From contig JAJYJO010000010.1 in assembly GCA_021789435.1 (NCBI GenBank), forward strand, positions 1 to 42,848: DNA of 42,848 nucleotides, written 5' to 3'. A program made the translations under genes and the position numbers. The DNA is from Chloroflexota bacterium (GTDB lineage: Bacteria > Chloroflexota > Limnocylindria > Limnocylindrales > CSP1-4). The notes beneath the pieces are model-generated. The model worked only from the letters and a program-made list of their open reading frames with translations. It was not told where the DNA came from and searched no databases. Positions 42,775 to 42,848 of this stretch are shown here, one piece after another (positions within the stretch are counted from its first letter, which is position 1; each line of letters opens with the position of its first letter).

Positions 42775-42848
42775 GTGGGAAAGAAGATACCCGTGATGAC
42801 AGTCGCCGAGCCGGCGGCCGCGGCCCGCCTCGCCGGCCTGCCACTGGA
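42775..42848 (+). CDS. 5' end of a gene cut by the window edge, possible transposase
   Basis: A GTG with AAGGAGG seven bases upstream opens a frame of 24 codons that runs off the window, starting MGKKIPVMTVAEPAAAARLA. This start resembles, as far as I recall, some IS256-type transposases of GC-rich bacteria, but the visible part is too short to prove it. The 5' region (about 42660-42774) is less GC-rich in places and carries a GGCGG-TGGT-CCGCC hairpin, which would fit the end of an insertion sequence. No second copy or inverted end is visible here. Confidence 0.45.
   Translation, partial: MGKKIPVMTVAEPAAAARLAGLPL

Noticed and set aside
1-42848. CRISPR array, prophage or integrated plasmid
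   Set aside because: No regularly spaced repeats, phage structural genes, integrase or replication genes were seen.

Overview
This window is very GC-rich chromosomal DNA of a bacterium, almost fully coding and mostly housekeeping. The gene set suggests a Gram-positive-like lineage or a member of the Chloroflexota: YebC next to ruvCAB, recA-recX-rny-ymdB, a TrpR-like YerC at the head of the histidine genes, and T-box leaders on thrS and pheST. The phylum is an inference from gene content and neighbourhood; no 16S rRNA is present. Many genes start with GTG and overlap the previous stop by four bases.

Region 1 (368-14397, minus strand) is a long block for DNA repair and RNA processing. In transcription order it holds yebC, ruvC, ruvA, ruvB, tgt, a 53-residue basic protein, recA, recX, rny (RNase Y), ymdB-type phosphoesterase, a PHP-domain phosphoesterase, miaB, miaA and hflX. 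Three of these genes (yebC, ruvB, hflX) have a TANNNT box only 6-8 nt before the start codon, as expected for leaderless transcripts.

Region 2 (14503-16620, plus) is an EF-G-like GTPase divergent from yebC. Region 3 (16831-24273) is the histidine biosynthesis locus. hisA is on the minus strand, divergent from yerC-hisG-hisD-hisC-hisB-hisH-hisF-hisIE on the plus strand. The 79-bp gap between the two transcription units holds a 32-bp palindrome that I propose as the operator for the YerC/HisR-type regulator. Every step from PRPP to histidine is encoded except histidinol-phosphate phosphatase.

Region 4 (24443-29454) carries a SAM-dependent methyltransferase, tyrS (minus) and a class A penicillin-binding protein (plus). 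Region 5 (29459-34837, minus) is cvpA-mpg-mutS2-murJ, where mpg appears to start at a CTG inside a CTGA overlap. Region 6 (34986-42555, minus) is a translation block: tRNA-Val(GAC), a T-box leader, thrS, infC-rpmI-rplT, a second T-box leader and pheS-pheT. infC appears to start with the rare codon ATC. At the right edge (42775-42848, plus) a new gene with a strong ribosome binding site is cut by the window end; it may be a transposase.

I found no CRISPR array, prophage or clearly novel gene system. The least ordinary items are the his operator, the ATC and CTG starts, the leaderless promoters, the tRNA-T-box-thrS arrangement, a ThrRS without a TGS domain, and the small basic protein before recA.
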